Source: Desulfobacterales bacterium
GTDB taxonomy: Bacteria; Desulfobacterota; DSM-4660; Desulfatiglandales; JALVZP01
Assembly (NCBI GenBank): GCA_027064285.1
Contig: JAMOPX010000096.1
Coordinates: 1-15,659 of the forward strand
Length of the DNA: 15,659 bases
Direction: 5' to 3'
Shown here: one piece after another, positions 7,054-14,554 of the stretch
How positions within the stretch are numbered: position 1 is the first letter of the stretch
Layout: every line of letters starts with the position of its first letter
Position numbers and translations under genes: made by a program
The notes under the pieces: generated by a model
What the model saw: only the letters and a program-made list of their open reading frames with translations
Database searches by the model: none
Told to the model about the DNA's origin: nothing

Positions 7054-7075
7054 CCTCATGTTGATTTTGTTATAA
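7047..7075 (+). promoter_or_regulatory. Candidate promoter of the fumarase-cutA operon
   Basis: TTGTCA (7047-7052) and TTATAA (7070-7075) are 17 bases apart, placing the transcript start near 7082 and the start codon at 7109. A short inverted repeat, TCAAC at 7050-7054 and GTTGA at 7060-7064, lies across the -35 box and spacer and could bind a repressor. Confidence 0.5.
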
Positions 7076-7108
7076 AAATAAATTAACTCCTTTTTAAAAG
7101 GAAGAGAG

Positions 7109-7948
7109 ATGAGATATATATCTACTGAAAAGATTGTTGATAAAGTAAAAGAAGCGGTTATTACTGCAAATATAGAGCTGTCTGAAGATCTGAAACAGAT
7201 GCTTCATAAATCAATGGAAAAAGAGGAATCAGAAATAGGGAAGCAGATCCTTTCTCAGCTGATTAAAAATGCAGAAATAGCAAAGCAAGAAAGGATCCCT
7301 ATGTGTCAGGATACAGGGATTGTTAATATAATAATAGAGATGGGTCAAGAGATAGTTGTAAAAGATGGTTCTCTTATGGATGCATTAAAAGAAGGAGTAA
7401 AAAGAGGTTATACAGAAGGATATCTGAGGAAGTCTGTATGTCATCCTATTACAAGACAGAATACCATGGATAATACCCCGCCTATTGTACATGTAGAGAT
7501 TGTTCCTGGAGATAAATTTACTCTCTGGATTTTCCCAAAAGGAGGAGGTGCAGAGAATAAGAGTAGATTATATATGCTTCTTCCCACAGATGGATGGGAA
7601 GAAATAAAAAATAAGGTAATAGAAACAGTGATACAGGCAGGTGCCAGCGCATGTCCTCCACTGATTGTGGGAGTAGGAATAGGAGGAAATTTTGAGACTG
7701 CTCCTTTTTTGGCTAAAAAGGCACTTTTAAGACCACTAAGCAGTAAAAATGATGATCCTCAGATTGCCGAGATGGAGCAGGAGCTTTTGGAAGAAATAAA
7801 TAAGACAGGCATTGGTCCTCAGGGAATGGGTGGCAGGATTACAGCCTTTGCTGTGCATATAAATATGATGCCATGTCATATTGCAAGTCTTCCAGTTGCT
7901 GTAAATATTCAGTGTCATTCTCATCGTGTTATAAAAATAGAATTATAG
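7109..7948 (+). CDS. Fumarate hydratase class I, alpha subunit
   Basis: A 279-residue protein of the iron-sulfur hydro-lyase alpha family (fumarase class I or L-tartrate dehydratase N-terminal part). It interconverts fumarate and malate when joined to a beta subunit. IPMCQDTG (C66), GASACPPLIVG (C182) and MMPCHIASLPVAVNIQ (C256) supply the likely 4Fe-4S ligands, and WIFPKGGGAENKS is the conserved substrate-site segment. Length is that of the two-subunit form (about 280), not the fused ~500-residue form. The beta subunit gene normally follows directly, but here cutA follows after 15 bases, so beta must be encoded elsewhere. AAGGAAGAG precedes the start. Tartrate dehydratase alpha (ttdA) is the main alternative, and the sequence alone does not settle the substrate. 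Confidence 0.88.
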   Translation: MRYISTEKIVDKVKEAVITANIELSEDLKQMLHKSMEKEESEIGKQILSQLIKNAEIAKQERIPMCQDTGIVNIIIEMGQEIVVKDGSLMDALKEGVKRGYTEGYLRKSVCHPITRQNTMDNTPPIVHVEIVPGDKFTLWIFPKGGGAENKSRLYMLLPTDGWEEIKNKVIETVIQAGASACPPLIVGVGIGGNFETAPFLAKKALLRPLSSKNDDPQIAEMEQELLEEINKTGIGPQGMGGRITAFAVHINMMPCHIASLPVAVNIQCHSHRVIKIEL

Positions 7949-7963
7949 ATATGGGATGTTATT

Positions 7964-8281
7964 ATGGAGATGAGATTAGTTTACATAACTTGTGCTAGCA
8001 AATCAGAAGCAGAAAATATAGGGAAACAGATAGTGAGAGAGAGGCTTTGCGCAGCTGTAAACATAATAGACAACATGCACTCTTTTTACTGGTGGAAGGG
8101 AAAATTGGAAGAGAACAGAGAAGCTATCCTTATTGCAAAGACTAGAGAAGATCTTGTAGATGAGCTTATGGCAAGAGTAAAGGAGCTTCACAGCTATGAA
8201 TGCCCGTGTATCATTGCTCTGCCAGTAGTAGATGGTGATACAGATTTTCTTGCATGGCTGAAAAAAGAGACAAGAGCCTAA
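7964..8281 (+). CDS. cutA: CutA family divalent-ion tolerance protein
   Basis: A 105-residue CutA1-type protein, a small, very stable trimer with a ferredoxin-like fold resembling PII. It is linked to copper tolerance in E. coli, but its real role is unsettled. Family features are VYITCASKSEAENIGKQIV, RLCAAVNII, then SFYWWKGKLEENREAILIAK, KTRE and a C-terminal FLAWLKK. The usual HPYEVPEI segment reads HSYECPCI here, with cysteine in place of the conserved glutamate. It is the second gene after the fumarase subunit (15-bp gap), probably cotranscribed. No strong ribosome binding site is visible before the ATG at 7964; an ATG at 7970 is the alternative start. Its stop codon overlaps that of the convergent dedA gene by 4 bp. 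Confidence 0.9.
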   Translation: MEMRLVYITCASKSEAENIGKQIVRERLCAAVNIIDNMHSFYWWKGKLEENREAILIAKTREDLVDELMARVKELHSYECPCIIALPVVDGDTDFLAWLKKETRA

Positions 8282-8901
8282 TCCTTAGTAGATGCTTTTT
8301 TAAAAAATGATTTTTTTAATAGGATCAAAACCACAATTCCTGCCAAAAAAAACCCTACAGCTATATTATATCTTGTCAATAAGAAAGAGACCTTTTGTTT
8401 TATCTCTTCCCAATTAGAACCTGCTTTTAATCCCAAATACATTATTGCCATGTTCCAGCTCGCACATCCTATAAATGAGGCAGTACTTACTTTCCAAAAA
8501 GAAAGCCTCATTATTCCTGCTGTTACAGACACAACTGCCCTTGCTCCTGGCAGGTACCTATTGACAAGTATTATCCAGTATCCATATCTCTTTATCCAGT
8601 CCTCTACCTTAGATATATCCTCTTCTTTAAAAAAAGGAATCCTTTTCTTTATTGACTCTAATTTTATCCCAATCCAGTAAACAAACATAAATCCTATCCA
8701 GCTACCAAAGGTGGTGCATAGATATGCACTTGTAAAGTCAATCTTTTTTTGACCTGCCAGAAATGCTCCAAATACAATTATGGTATCTCCAGGAATAGGA
8801 GGGCAGACATTTTCTGTAAATGCGCTTACAAACAAAAATGCATATATCAAAGCCAAAGGAAGATTTGATACCCAGCCTATTATTTGGTCGATTAAGTCCA
8901 T
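8278..8901 (-). CDS. dedA: DedA family membrane protein
   Basis: A 207-residue integral membrane protein of the DedA (SNARE-associated, VTT) family. Members help return polyprenyl phosphate or phospholipids across the cytoplasmic membrane, and loss affects membrane potential and envelope integrity. Hydrophobic segments lie near residues 13-32, 40-80, 130-165 and 180-198. Family motifs are AFTENVCPPIPGDTIIVFGA and NRYLPGARAVVSVTAGIMRL, the second with the conserved arginine and G-x-R pair. Length is typical. It is last in the minus-strand operon after the M24 gene (4-bp gap) and has no clear ribosome binding site of its own, which suggests translational coupling. Which DedA paralogue it is cannot be told. 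Confidence 0.9.
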   Translation of the reverse strand: MDLIDQIIGWVSNLPLALIYAFLFVSAFTENVCPPIPGDTIIVFGAFLAGQKKIDFTSAYLCTTFGSWIGFMFVYWIGIKLESIKKRIPFFKEEDISKVEDWIKRYGYWIILVNRYLPGARAVVSVTAGIMRLSFWKVSTASFIGCASWNMAIMYLGLKAGSNWEEIKQKVSFLLTRYNIAVGFFLAGIVVLILLKKSFFKKASTKD

Positions 8902-8905
8902 TCTT

Positions 8906-10090
8906 TTAAGCTTTTATCTCAAAGACTTTTTGTTCTATATCTGTAATTCTTTGTGTGTGTTCGCCAATAAGATATATATCTTCCATTCCTACTACTCCTA
9001 AGTCAGGAAATACAAATTTTGGCTCAAGGGATAATACCATACCTTCCTGAAGTGGTTCTTTGAAGTGAGGAGAGATAATAGGATATTCATCTATCTCAAG
9101 TCCGATACCATGCCCTATGAATCTTACCTTTCCATCTCCAAATCCCATAAAATAGTCATCAAGTCTCCAGTCCTTGGCAATTTTAATAGCACCTTGATAA
9201 AGGCTATCACATGTAGTGCCAATCTTTGCATTTTCTGCAAAAAAATGGTGGATTTCATAAGAACACTCATGTGCTTTTTTGAGTATATCCGGCAGTTCCC
9301 CTATTACAAATGTTCTGGTCTGATCCCCTATGTATCCATTTATGCATATTCCATGATCTATTTGTATAGGCTCATTTCTGTTTATCTTTTTATAACTTGC
9401 TCCTTGTGCTATAGCAGGACTTATACCTGCTCCACCCTGAGGACTGTTCAGAAAAGAAGCTATTGCACCATCTTTTCCTGAAAGTACATGCACATACATC
9501 ATCTCCTGATTCCAGCCTCTCATCCTCATCATTCCTATATGGCCTTTTTTTCTGATCAAGTAACCTAAGTATGCATCTACCTCCAGTTCTGTTATTCCTG
9601 GCTTCAGGATCTTCTGCACTTCATAGAGATTTTCATCTAATATTTGGGCTGCTTTTTTTATCTGAGCTATTTCATATTCAGACTTTATCATCCTTGTTTT
9701 TCTTATGATATGGGATACATCTGTTATTTCTGATGGTTCAAGTATCCTCTTGTACTTGAAATATATGTTTACAGGAAGCACATCCAGTTCCATACCTATT
9801 CTGTCTGTTTTTATTCCATAATCCTGAAGCACCTTTTTTATGTTAGATGGCTTTTCTGAAACAATGTTCTTCAATGGAGATTCCTGGGTTGCCCTGCTAA
9901 ATGCTTTGTGAACAATCAGGATTGCCTCTCCCTCAGCAGGAATAAACAGGGTTGAATTTTGAAGTGTCCCTGAAAAATAAAATCTATCTACATTTTGCAG
10001 AATAAGTGCTCCTGAAAGTTCAAGATCCTTTAAATAATTTTGAAACCTATCAATTCTGTTATATATCTCTTGGCTTTCTATCCATGACAT
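8906..10090 (-). CDS. M24 family metallopeptidase, Xaa-Pro aminopeptidase-like
   Basis: A 394-residue protein with a creatinase-type N-terminal domain (about 1-150) and a pita-bread M24 catalytic domain. The five metal ligands can be placed: D245 (IDHG), D256 (IGDQTRT), H327 (IGHGIGLEIDEYP), E356 (SLEPKFV) and E370 (GMEDIYL), with the usual 11-residue gap between the aspartates. The family cleaves an N-terminal residue before proline, or dipeptides ending in proline, usually with Mn or Co. I chose the start at 10090 (MSWIES) because GGGAGA lies 7 bases upstream; an ATG at 10105 would add five residues. The gene overlaps the end of the upstream M3-like peptidase by 13 bp, so the two are almost surely cotranscribed and coupled. 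A role in peptide use is inferred. Confidence 0.9.
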   Translation of the reverse strand: MSWIESQEIYNRIDRFQNYLKDLELSGALILQNVDRFYFSGTLQNSTLFIPAEGEAILIVHKAFSRATQESPLKNIVSEKPSNIKKVLQDYGIKTDRIGMELDVLPVNIYFKYKRILEPSEITDVSHIIRKTRMIKSEYEIAQIKKAAQILDENLYEVQKILKPGITELEVDAYLGYLIRKKGHIGMMRMRGWNQEMMYVHVLSGKDGAIASFLNSPQGGAGISPAIAQGASYKKINRNEPIQIDHGICINGYIGDQTRTFVIGELPDILKKAHECSYEIHHFFAENAKIGTTCDSLYQGAIKIAKDWRLDDYFMGFGDGKVRFIGHGIGLEIDEYPIISPHFKEPLQEGMVLSLEPKFVFPDLGVVGMEDIYLIGEHTQRITDIEQKVFEIKA

Positions 10091-11568
10091 AACACATTCT
10101 CCCATCTTTCTAATATTGGCTTTATACTGAATTCTCCTATATGGTTTACTTTCAGAAACTCAAATGGCTCATATCTATTTCCTTGAACCCACCACTTTTT
10201 TATCTCATCTGCTGCTTCTTTTTTGAGCATCCAGTCAGATCCATATTTCTGACACAGGTGTTTTTCAAGTATTGCCTCTATGATCCATGCAATAAGGTAG
10301 TCTAAGCAATAGAATTCTGGCACAAGATCAAACAAATGACTTTCTGGCTGATAATAAAAACCAGTATATTGAGTCATGTATTCAGAATAGAGTTTGCCGT
10401 CAGATATGTCTCCACAGGAGAACATTTCATACTCTGTTAAAAACTTTGCTGCGTATCTTCTAAATATAGACAAGTCTTTTAACACCTTATAAAAATAAAG
10501 CTCATCTGCTGTCTGTCTGTCCAATCCCAGATTCCCTATCAGAAAGGGTTTTGATAGAGTGATATTTTGCATTAAAAATGCAAAGGCTTCTGATAAGATA
10601 TAGTTTGTAGCCAGATCCCTATCTTCTAAGGGAAGATTGGGATCTGTAAGTGTTGCTGATATGCCATGTCCTAATTCGTGAGCTATGGTTTCGAGGTCTA
10701 TCCATCCTCCAGCAGGTCTTATAACCACATATACTTCCTCTGGGATCTGCACCATAAAGGACATAGCCTGAGCACTTTTTTTTGTATTATATGTTACATC
10801 CAAATAAAGACCAGGAAGTTTGTTCGCTTCTATTTCCCATTTTTTTAAAAATTTAAGGAACACTTTTATTCCATCCTTTGGTGCAAGATAATCAAACTCT
10901 TGCATACCCAAAAGATTTATAGCATCAAATCGGGTAAGCCCTTCTAAGGATATCCCATATCTTTTTTTTACCCAATGGTGCATGAGCCTGTAGTAAAAAT
11001 CATTGGTGATAGAGAGTATAGAAAGGACCGTTTGATAAAAAGAAGTATAGTTTATTCCTTTTTTTTGAGAGCAGTATTCCAAATAGTCTTTAAATCCAAG
11101 CTCCTTCGTAATAATCTCCAAAAGCATTGTCCAGTAGTTATGCACAAATGGTTTTAGAAACTTACACAGAGCTGAAACCTCTTTTTGTAATACAAGCCTT
11201 TGTGCATGGGTGCTAAGTTTTTGACAATAAGGGATAATCTCTCTGAGGTATATCTTTTTTCCATCCACATGAGCCGCAGCACCAAGCATCCATGTCCTCA
11301 TCTCTGCTTCATAAGGCATAAGCTGATATTGAAGATAATGGTCAATAAGCCCATGTTTTATACATATTCTTTTTTTCTTATCTCTGATAAAAGAAGATTC
11401 CTTTATTACTTTCAGACTAAGTATGGATTCATATCCTTTGTATATAAAATCGAGTTTGAATGTAGAATAGTTTCCTATCCATGTATAGAGCGCATGCAGT
11501 TTTAATCTGCAGTTTAAGTGATGCAAAATATTCTCTAATTCTGTTATTTTTATTTTTGCAGTTTGCAT
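10078..11568 (-). CDS. M3-like zinc metallopeptidase
   Basis: A 496-residue, mostly helical protein with the zinc motif HELGH (H297, E298, H301) in TIAHELGHGISATL and a likely third ligand E327 in ILSEAFAF, 26 residues after the second histidine. This arrangement and the C-terminal segment YTGFYYQPESHLFDLVPEFY fit the M3 (thimet/oligoendopeptidase F) group. At 496 residues it is somewhat shorter than the ~600 of PepF. It has no signal peptide, so it is probably a cytoplasmic oligopeptidase. The start codon follows TTAAAAA with no Shine-Dalgarno sequence and an in-frame TAA lies just upstream, so initiation is either leaderless-like or internal. It leads an operon with M24 and DedA genes and diverges from the cytidylate-kinase-like gene across 60 A+T-rich bases. 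The family is likely; the substrate is unknown. Confidence 0.8.
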   Translation of the reverse strand: MQTAKIKITELENILHHLNCRLKLHALYTWIGNYSTFKLDFIYKGYESILSLKVIKESSFIRDKKKRICIKHGLIDHYLQYQLMPYEAEMRTWMLGAAAHVDGKKIYLREIIPYCQKLSTHAQRLVLQKEVSALCKFLKPFVHNYWTMLLEIITKELGFKDYLEYCSQKKGINYTSFYQTVLSILSITNDFYYRLMHHWVKKRYGISLEGLTRFDAINLLGMQEFDYLAPKDGIKVFLKFLKKWEIEANKLPGLYLDVTYNTKKSAQAMSFMVQIPEEVYVVIRPAGGWIDLETIAHELGHGISATLTDPNLPLEDRDLATNYILSEAFAFLMQNITLSKPFLIGNLGLDRQTADELYFYKVLKDLSIFRRYAAKFLTEYEMFSCGDISDGKLYSEYMTQYTGFYYQPESHLFDLVPEFYCLDYLIAWIIEAILEKHLCQKYGSDWMLKKEAADEIKKWWVQGNRYEPFEFLKVNHIGEFSIKPILERWENVLCHG

Positions 11569-11628
11569 TTTTTAAGAATAATGCTATTAATAATTTTTAA
11601 ATTTTCAATATAAAGGAGGGAGAGCAAA

Positions 11629-12252
11629 ATGGCAACAATTACTATTTCTCGTAGGTTTGGAGCTGGTGGAGCTACCTTAGGTTCAAGGATAGCAAAAAGG
11701 CTGGGTTATCGGTATTTGAATGATGAGCTGGTAAAGGAAGTAGCAAAACATGTAGGAGCATCTGTAAAGGATATTGCTTCCATAGAAAGAAGAAAAAAAA
11801 GACCCAGTAAGCTGATGAGCTTTTTAGAAAAGGTAGTTAAGGTAGATATTATTGAAAGAAAGAGGAAGTATAAACCTGTAGAAGTAGAAGAATATATAAA
11901 TGGAATTAAAGAGGTTATACTTAAACAATATGAGCAGGGAAATTGTGTCATAATAGGAAGGGGAGGTCATTATATACTTCAAAACAAACCAAATGCAATT
12001 CATCTTTTGCTGGTAGCAAGCAAAAGATTTAGGATTAAATTTTTAATGGATAACTATGGACTGCGTGAAGATCAGGCAGAGCGGGCAATTGAAAGGGCAG
12101 ATATGATAAGGTCTGATTTTCTGTATTACTTTTCTCAAAGGGAAAATCATGATGATCCTATTTTATATACTCTTTGTCTTAATATGGATCGACTCAGTTT
12201 TGATGAAGCAGAGGAATTGGTTGTAAATCTGGTTAAACAAAGGGAGAAATAA
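11629..12252 (+). CDS. Cytidylate kinase-like family protein
   Basis: A 207-residue P-loop-type protein of the cytidylate-kinase-like family. The N-terminus TITISRRFGAGGATLGSRIA is the nucleotide-binding loop in its family form (SR-FG-GG), followed by KRLGYRYLNDELV. CVIIGRGGHYIL is the second family motif, and a basic lid region lies around 140-165. The true CMP kinases are a related but separate group. Proteins of this family are common in Deltaproteobacteria and their phosphate acceptor is unknown, so I give no gene symbol. AAAGGAGGGAGAG gives a strong ribosome binding site. It is first of a three-gene operon; the next gene starts 1 base after its stop codon. Confidence 0.85.
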   Translation: MATITISRRFGAGGATLGSRIAKRLGYRYLNDELVKEVAKHVGASVKDIASIERRKKRPSKLMSFLEKVVKVDIIERKRKYKPVEVEEYINGIKEVILKQYEQGNCVIIGRGGHYILQNKPNAIHLLLVASKRFRIKFLMDNYGLREDQAERAIERADMIRSDFLYYFSQRENHDDPILYTLCLNMDRLSFDEAEELVVNLVKQREK

Positions 12253-12253
12253 A

Positions 12254-12706
12254 ATGCTTAATAGCACAAATGAGCTTCCACCTTGTGAGATTCTCATAAA
12301 AGCAGATGGAAAGTGGTATCATAAAGGCGCAGAGATAATAAGGAAAGACATTATAAACTTTTTCTACGAACACTTAGAGTTGGATGAAAAAGGACGGTAT
12401 ATAATATCATGGAGAAATGAAAAATGTATTGTAGATGTAGAAGATACTGCCTTTTTTGTCCAGAGAGTAGATAAAATAGAGGATGGATTTTTGCTTTACT
12501 TGAGTGATGGGACCCAGGAGAGGCTTGATCCTGAGACTATATATGTAGGGAAGGAAAATATACTGTATTGCAAAGTAAAAAGGGGAAAATTTCCTGCCAG
12601 GTTTTTAAGACCTGCTTATTATCAAATAGCAGATTACATAGAAGAAGAAAATGGCAGGTATTTTATAACCATAGATGGGAAAAGGTATTATTTGGAAAAT
12701 GCTTAA
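12254..12706 (+). CDS. DUF1285-like protein
   Basis: A 150-residue soluble protein. The segments ILIKADGKWYHKGAEIIRKD, FFYEHLELDEKGRYII and CIVDVEDTAFFVQ match the pattern of DUF1285 proteins (a G-x-W-x-x-x-G-x-x-I-R start, then a VEDxxF motif). The C-terminal half (PARFLRPAYYQIADYIEEEN and GKRYYLENA) looks like a separate small beta-rich unit. The start follows AGGGAG at 8 bases. It sits between the kinase-like gene and the MBL hydrolase gene, 1 base after the former and overlapping the latter by 8 bp. No biochemical role is known to me, so a function is not offered. Confidence 0.65.
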   Translation: MLNSTNELPPCEILIKADGKWYHKGAEIIRKDIINFFYEHLELDEKGRYIISWRNEKCIVDVEDTAFFVQRVDKIEDGFLLYLSDGTQERLDPETIYVGKENILYCKVKRGKFPARFLRPAYYQIADYIEEENGRYFITIDGKRYYLENA

Positions 12707-13418
12707 GATCAGCATCCTATATGATAATAGAAGCAAAAGCAGAAGATTCACATATGGATGGGGATTTTCGTGTCTTATTGAAGGATTAGAGCATAATATC
12801 CTTTTTGATACAGGAGCGAGAGGGGATATTCTATTCTTTAATATGGAACAGATGGGGATTGGACTAAGTATGTTGGAACATGTATTTCTGTCCCATATTC
12901 ATGGAGATCATACAGGAGGACTTGTCTCTATATTAGAGAGAAAGCCAAAGGTTACAGTATGGATACCTGACTCTTTTCCTGAGTCTGCAAAGTTTGATAT
13001 TGGAAGCTACGGAGCAAGAGTAAGAGCTGTAAGCAAGGCAACCCGTCTTTTTAAGAATGTCTATTCCACTGGTGAACTTGGAAGATCTCCAAAAGAACAA
13101 GCACTTATCATAGATACAGAGTATGGGCTTATTTTGATCACAGGATGTGCCCATCCTGGAATCGCAAATATTGCTATTAAGGCAAAAAACTATCTAAATA
13201 AAGAAATATATTTAATCTTGGGCGGATTACACTTAGGAGGATATATAAAGAAAGATATAGAACATATTATAACGCTTCTGAAAGACATAGGTGTAAAGAA
13301 AATTGCTCCTTGTCATTGCACAGGTGAATATGCAATGGAACTTCTCCAGGAAGAATATAAGGAAGACTATATAGATGTAGCAGCAGGCTCTATTATCCAG
13401 CTCGAGCTTTCATCCTGA
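12699..13418 (+). CDS. MBL-fold metallo-hydrolase (COG1237-like)
   Basis: A 239-residue metallo-beta-lactamase-fold hydrolase. The metal site is complete: HIHGDH (H66, H68, D70, H71), H152 in TGCAHPGIANI, H178 in ILGGLHLGGY and H206 in PCHCTG. These last three motifs mark the subfamily that includes the RFA-P synthase-like proteins of the methanopterin field; in most bacteria its substrate is unknown. It begins ISILYDNRSKS and has the NILFDTGARGDILFFNM block. I chose the ATG at 12699, which overlaps the preceding gene by 8 bp (GGAAA upstream); an ATG at 12675 would lie deeper inside that gene. Its 3' end overlaps the end of prfB on the other strand by 26 bp. Confidence 0.85.
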   Translation: MLKISILYDNRSKSRRFTYGWGFSCLIEGLEHNILFDTGARGDILFFNMEQMGIGLSMLEHVFLSHIHGDHTGGLVSILERKPKVTVWIPDSFPESAKFDIGSYGARVRAVSKATRLFKNVYSTGELGRSPKEQALIIDTEYGLILITGCAHPGIANIAIKAKNYLNKEIYLILGGLHLGGYIKKDIEHIITLLKDIGVKKIAPCHCTGEYAMELLQEEYKEDYIDVAAGSIIQLELSS

Positions 13419-14497
13419 GATATGCATTTATAAAAGGATCAAGATCCCCATCCATTACCCTTTCTAAATCCCCTACTTCCAAGTTTGTTCTGTGGTCTTT
13501 CACTAATCTGTATGGATTAAATATGTAGGATCTTATCTGGTTTCCCCATGATATCTCTTTTTGAGATTCATGGAGCTGTCTCTTTTTCTCTTCCAGTTTT
13601 TTCTTTTCCATCTCATAAAGTTGTGACTTTAAAATTTTTAATGCCATTTCTTTGTTTCTGTGTTGGGATCTTTCATTCTGGCACTGAACCACAATTCCTG
13701 TAGGAATATGCACTATCCTTACTGCAGAGCTTGTGGTGTTTACATGCTGACCACCTGGCCCACTTGCCCTGAATGTGTCTATTCTTAAATCCTTCTCATT
13801 TATCTCTATCTTTATATCTGTATCTATTTCAGGATAAACAGATACAGAAGCAAAAGAGGTATGTCTTCTTCTTGTGGCATCAAATGGTGAAATCCTTACA
13901 AGTCTATGAATTCCGTGTTCTGACTTAAGCCTACCATAGGCATATGGCCCTGTAACAGTAAATGTTACGCTCTTAAGTCCTGCTTCTTCTCCGGGTAAGG
14001 AATCTATTATTTTGGTCTCCATGCCTTTATCTTCACACCATCTAAGAAACATCCTCAAAAGCATCTGCACCCAATCTTGCGCATCTGTGCCACCAGCTCC
14101 AGCATTAATAGAAACAATAGCATTTCTTGCATCATCAGGGTCTCTAAACAAAGCGCGTACTTCCATTTCTTCTATTTGTTTTTCTAAGATCCTGAGTTCT
14201 TTTGATACTTCTTGAAGAGTGGAGCTATCTTCTTCTTCTATTGCCATTTCAGTGAGCAAAGATAAATCTTCCACTTCTTTGTTCAAATTCTCCCACTGCT
14301 CTATCTTTTCTCTATTTAAAGAAAGGGTTTTGGAGATCTTAGAGATTTCTTCCTGACTCTTTTCCCAAAAAGAAGGGGAAGACATTATCTCTTCTAATCT
14401 TTTTGTTTCATTTTTCAGGTTAGCTAAGTCAAAGATACTCCTTTATTTCTTTTATCTTTTTCTTCAGCTCATTGATCTTTTGAATCAGATCGTCCAT
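13393..14497 (-). CDS. prfB: Peptide chain release factor 2, with programmed +1 frameshift
   Basis: RF2 recognises UGA and UAA stop codons and releases the peptide. The gene starts at ATG 14497 after GGGAG, reads 22 codons (MDDLIQKINELKKKIKEIKE and YL) and meets TGA at 14431-14429. A +1 shift at CTTTGAC continues as DLANLKNETKRLEEI into the long frame at 14385. The total is 22+15+330 = 367 residues, the normal RF2 size. In this numbering the SPF stop-recognition motif is S203-P204-F205 and the catalytic GGQ is G248-G249-Q250, close to E. coli RF2. The N-terminal coiled coil is intact only in the frameshifted product. It converges on the MBL gene (26-bp overlap) and diverges from recO. An annotation starting at 14385 would lose 37 residues. 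Confidence 0.95.
14428..14443 (-). promoter_or_regulatory. prfB programmed +1 frameshift site
   Basis: On the minus strand: AAGGAG (14443-14438), TAT, CTT (14434-14432), TGA (14431-14429), C. This is the canonical RF2 arrangement: an internal Shine-Dalgarno three bases before the slippery CUU, then a UGA C stop context that is poorly terminated when RF2 is scarce. The ribosome slips from CUU to UUU and reads GAC. It is an autoregulatory loop on RF2 level. E. coli has AGGGGG in place of AAGGAG; the rest is the same. Confidence 0.95.
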
Positions 14498-14554
14498 AAT
14501 TTACACTCCCTTTGTTTTTTAGTTATTTTAAATTATTTCTCTATTATTTCAAGG

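Noticed and set aside
14480..14554. Upstream start that would add 25 residues to RecO
   Set aside because: It overlaps the prfB start on the other strand and the extra residues do not fit the RecO N-terminus.
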